From Bacteroidota bacterium (GTDB taxonomy: Bacteria; Bacteroidota; Rhodothermia; Rhodothermales; UBA10348), in assembly GCA_022571255.1 (NCBI GenBank), contig JACZYD010000005.1, positions 1 through 53,321 of the forward strand: a stretch of DNA of 53,321 bases, in the 5' to 3' direction. Shown piece after piece: positions 50,598 through 53,321 of the stretch. Positions within the stretch are counted from its first letter, which is position 1; each line of letters begins with the position of its first letter. Both the position numbers and the translations under genes were made by a program. The notes under the pieces are model-generated. The model was given only the letters and a program-made list of their open reading frames with translations, did not search any database and was not told the DNA's origin.

Positions 50598-53321
50598 CGG
50601 AAGAGATAATGTATGATCGATGACATGATGGCCGCGCGCGACACGTCGCCTGTTATCGTTTCAAACGGAAAACCGAAAACTACGCTCGCACCCGTACCAC
50701 GAAAACCAATAGCGGCGCTGCTGTTGCTCTCTGCGTACCTGAGAAGTACTTCTCCTTCGTCCGTTTGAGGAAGAATGGCATCGGGCGACTCTACGCGGTA
50801 CACGGACGCCGAAGGATCGACGTTGAAGTTCAATTCTGTCCCCAACGGTAACAGAATATCATTCGGACTCACCACCCGACCCGTTTCCGAGGCGTGATCT
50901 GTCTGGAATTTCATGTGAAGCACCTCTGAGGAAAATGTCCTGTCAGAATCGCTCGAATACGTTCCATGCAAATCGGAGCCCACATGTGCGCCCGATACGA
51001 AGAGGCGTCCACCGTTGACTGCATAACGTCGCAGTGCCACTTTTAAATCATCCGAGAATACTTCATATTGAGGCGCCCGACGGTTCCCCGCCTGCTCCAT
51101 CCTTTTTTGTTCACCCAGTATCACATCGACCATGTCAAACGCGCCGAGCAGGATGTCGCCGCCTGCAACCGCTTCATTGGAAGCGGTCACAAACGCCACC
51201 CCGCTCGATAGAATCGCCCTCCCATGAATGGCTGCGTAGTCAAACGTGTTTCCCACGCGGGGCCAGGTTTCGAACGTGGCGTAACTGGCTCCGTGACCGG
51301 GAGCATCGTCGTCCAGATACGGCGACGACGTATCATAATCGTACTGGTTTCCGACGAAACTGACATCCCAGCCGTCAGCAACACCTTCGTCGACGAGGCT
51401 GGAGAATCCTTTGAACGCCCCGTAGTCCACCGTACCGGGAGCAGATATTCGATCAAACCCATTGATCACAAGCATACGTTTTGTTTCGCCGTCGCCGCCG
51501 GTCGAGGCGGCGAAAGACATTTCAGGAATACCCATCGACACCACTTCGGATGTTGCGCTTTCTCCCCCCTCATTGGTGGCCGCGACTCGAAAGCTGTATA
51601 CCACGCCAGGGTCTAAAGCCTTGAATGACATAGTATTATCATTCGTATATACCCCGGTATCAAATCCCGAATCACCTCGCCGTCGATACACCACGTATCC
51701 GGTCGGCTCTGCGGTCGGCTCGAGAGGGTCAGAGCGAGGTTGCCACGTCAGAACGAATGATTCGCTCGAAACTTCGCCGATGGCGAGTGCGCGGACCGGG
51801 AGCGGCTGCACGGTATAAGGCAATCCATACTGAAAAGAAATAAATCGGAGCAGCGCCTTGTAAACAGACCGGCTGACATCAGATCTGAACGCCGGATCGA
51901 GCGCGAATTTCATATCTGTAAAATTTTGATGCGACAACAGTTCGAGGAGAATTCCAGGTACGTTCGGCCGAACGGCCTCGCTGTAATCCCTGTCCCAGAT
52001 TGAGCGTCGTGACCAGGTCGAATCGTATAGAACCCGGAGATCGTCCACAATCTGCGTCTGCATGATGTCACCCAGGTCCCGATTGGCCAACCGTGACATT
52101 CCATCTGGAAACGATCGTTCGGCTTCATACCCCTCGCTGCTGTAAATCATCAGTGTACCAATCGTGCGATCGTCTGCGATTCCCGCATCCGTATGAAATG
52201 CAAGGGATACGTCAATCGGTATTCCGAGACCTGAATGCGACCGCTCTTTGTTGGGGCCGAGCGGGGCCCCGCGAAGGAAGTTGACCCACTCGGCACGTCC
52301 GCGATAATCGTCCACATAATCGTTCAAAGTACCGGTGACATTGTATACGAGTGTATCAGGCATTCCGGAAAACTGCATGTAGTAACGGGCGGCCTCGGTA
52401 AACCTGGGGCGCCCGCTGGCCGCCGATCCGCGAATTACATTCCCACGACCCCCACCGAAACGAACCGCATCGCCCGAGATCAATTTTCCGGGTTCACTGC
52501 TTTCATTTTCAAGAGTAACCATTCCGACTTCGGAGTCAACACCTCTACCGAAACGAAAGGTACCCAGATACGTCCATGTGGCACTTCCCATGGTCTGATT
52601 GACAAGAAACGTAGTTTCGCCTCCAAGATGATGTACGGTATACCTCGCATCGGACGCAGCGTTGGCAAGTTTCGCATACGACACGTACACGGCATAATCT
52701 CCGTTCTCCGGAATATCAGGAATCCACGCCGCGCTCGCGGTCGTTACGCTGTCGGTCGTGATCAGCCGGTAAGTCCCCTTCAGGAACGGATTATCGGCTC
52801 CTCGAAGCATGCCGTCACCACCAGCAAAGCCGGGGTTGATGCCCGTCGCCCACCGCCGGTATGCTGGCGCCAGATTATCTGACTCAAGATATTTCCCTCT
52901 CGACATCACGGATTCACCGTCATTGTCGACGATTGCCTCGTTGTACTGCGGGTCGCGCTCTCTGGGCAGGTAAACCCGCGCACCGGCTCGTTCAAGCATC
53001 GGAGCCAGATACCGGGCGACAAACGACATCGGAAGAATATCCTCAACGGTCTGGAAGAGCCTCGCTCGCTGCCATTCCCACCTGTTTTCGCGGGCTTCAA
53101 AATACCACCCGTGACTCGGCCATATGGCGATGTGTCGGCCTTGAAGACCCGAGATCGGAGCAACAGGACGGCTGATATTTATGACATGCGGAGGCGTCTG
53201 AGCCGGCGTTGTCATGCGGGGTCGTCTGCTTGAATCGATAGAACCGACATCGCTCCGGTAAATATTGGGAATGAGTTCGGCAAGCAGAATATTTCCATCC
53301 CTGACATCAATTTCAAACGAT
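50594..53321 (-). CDS. Golvesin-domain/Amidase_3/FnIII protein ('xanthan lyase' type), 5' end beyond window
   Basis: An open frame enters from the right edge (SFEIDVRDGNILLAELIPNI before the first internal Met at 53215). Seen: amidase start IAIWPSHGWYFEARENRWEW, an inserted golvesin-type beta domain (GDYAVYVSYA, TVHHLGGETTFLVNQTMG, WTYLGTFRFG), then the rest of the Amidase_3 domain (SLAFHTDAG, ILLELLSHQN with catalytic Glu). A fibronectin III domain follows (FVLTWQPRSD, TGYVVYRRRG, YSFRVAATNEGGES), then a Rossmann-like C-terminal part (RMLVINGFDR, GGRLFVSGAHVGSDL). It is exported by inference and predicted to be a peptidoglycan amidase despite a common 'xanthan lyase' label. It is coupled to the broken AmpG-like gene by ATGA. 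Confidence 0.85.
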   Translation of the reverse strand, partial: SFEIDVRDGNILLAELIPNIYRSDVGSIDSSRRPRMTTPAQTPPHVINISRPVAPISGLQGRHIAIWPSHGWYFEARENRWEWQRARLFQTVEDILPMSFVARYLAPMLERAGARVYLPRERDPQYNEAIVDNDGESVMSRGKYLESDNLAPAYRRWATGINPGFAGGDGMLRGADNPFLKGTYRLITTDSVTTASAAWIPDIPENGDYAVYVSYAKLANAASDARYTVHHLGGETTFLVNQTMGSATWTYLGTFRFGRGVDSEVGMVTLENESSEPGKLISGDAVRFGGGRGNVIRGSAASGRPRFTEAARYYMQFSGMPDTLVYNVTGTLNDYVDDYRGRAEWVNFLRGAPLGPNKERSHSGLGIPIDVSLAFHTDAGIADDRTIGTLMIYSSEGYEAERSFPDGMSRLANRDLGDIMQTQIVDDLRVLYDSTWSRRSIWDRDYSEAVRPNVPGILLELLSHQNFTDMKFALDPAFRSDVSRSVYKALLRFISFQYGLPYTVQPLPVRALAIGEVSSESFVLTWQPRSDPLEPTAEPTGYVVYRRRGDSGFDTGVYTNDNTMSFKALDPGVVYSFRVAATNEGGESATSEVVSMGIPEMSFAASTGGDGETKRMLVINGFDRISAPGTVDYGAFKGFSSLVDEGVADGWDVSFVGNQYDYDTSSPYLDDDAPGHGASYATFETWPRVGNTFDYAAIHGRAILSSGVAFVTASNEAVAGGDILLGAFDMVDVILGEQKRMEQAGNRRAPQYEVFSDDLKVALRRYAVNGGRLFVSGAHVGSDLHGTYSSDSDRTFSSEVLHMKFQTDHASETGRVVSPNDILLPLGTELNFNVDPSASVYRVESPDAILPQTDEGEVLLRYAESNSSAAIGFRGTGASVVFGFPFETITGDVSRAAIMSSIIHYLFR

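Noticed and set aside
53213-53215. ATG at 53215 as the start of the golvesin/amidase gene
   Set aside because: The frame continues upstream without a stop to the window edge with protein-like sequence, and no signal peptide follows this ATG.

Overview
The window reads as a chromosomal segment of a Gram-negative bacterium of the FCB group, most likely Rhodothermota, Balneolota or a nearby Bacteroidota lineage. This is inferred from gene content only: a golvesin-type split-amidase protein, a DUF885 peptidase, PD40-propeller Ser/Thr kinases, lipoproteins with LGAC/IGAC lipoboxes, outer-membrane barrel and signal-peptide proteins, a class I (DhnA-type) aldolase, and few Shine-Dalgarno sites (ssb and fbaB are exceptions). 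No phage, integron or CRISPR is present. One 111-bp MITE-like palindromic element and many short tandem repeats are.

Layout. 1-9.1 kb: a Ser/Thr kinase cut by the window edge, an amino-acid permease, a DUF885 peptidase, an anchored peroxiredoxin, a second kinase whose propeller is split by an in-frame stop, then inverted repeats, an internally deleted lipoprotein remnant and its intact relative. 9.1-12.8 kb: a minus-strand thiamin operon, thiO-thiS-thiG-tenI-thiD, resembling the B. subtilis thiazole operon without tenA and thiF. 12.9-17.7 kb: a DAO-type flavoenzyme with minisatellite insertions, a class I aldolase, and a double-AAA ATPase with a repeat-rich N-terminus. 17.7-26.8 kb: an orphan Phd antitoxin, an orphan EutN/CcmL microcompartment vertex protein, three tandem amidohydrolases (only one with the metal-binding HSH), an outer-membrane barrel, and a Zn/Mn importer (binding protein and permease, no ATPase), convergent with mazG. 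27-35.7 kb: ssb, an internally deleted FtsX/MacB-type remnant, an NSS symporter, a CNNM transporter, purF, a glycosyltransferase and holB. 35.8-39.5 kb: tRNA-Met(CAT), three consecutive pilin-like membrane-anchored proteins, and a SUI1/YciH protein. 39.5-45.6 kb: minus-strand EF-G-like GTPase, membrane-anchored Amidase_3, MamK-like actin and a secreted glycosidase-like protein; the last three overlap each other. 45.6-53.3 kb: tsaB, accD, a SpoIID-domain protein, a doubly frameshifted AmpG-like transporter, and a large golvesin/FnIII amidase running off the right edge.

Most notable are (1) the translationally coupled amidase / MamK-like actin / NEP-motif secreted protein cassette, a candidate cytoskeleton-to-cell-wall system outside any magnetosome context; (2) the three-gene pilin-like cassette without prepilin-peptidase sites, whose first member ends in a Cys-His ...HGDxxGxC motif; (3) a window-wide habit of forming short tandem repeats (15-33 nt units) in loops, tails and intergenic spaces; and (4) two gene remnants that kept both ends but lost their middles.

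Cell-wall functions recur (Amidase_3, golvesin amidase, AmpG-like importer, SpoIID protein, actin), as do repair-needing or decaying loci (kinase stop, transporter frameshifts, remnants). All family assignments come from reading motifs; no database search was run.
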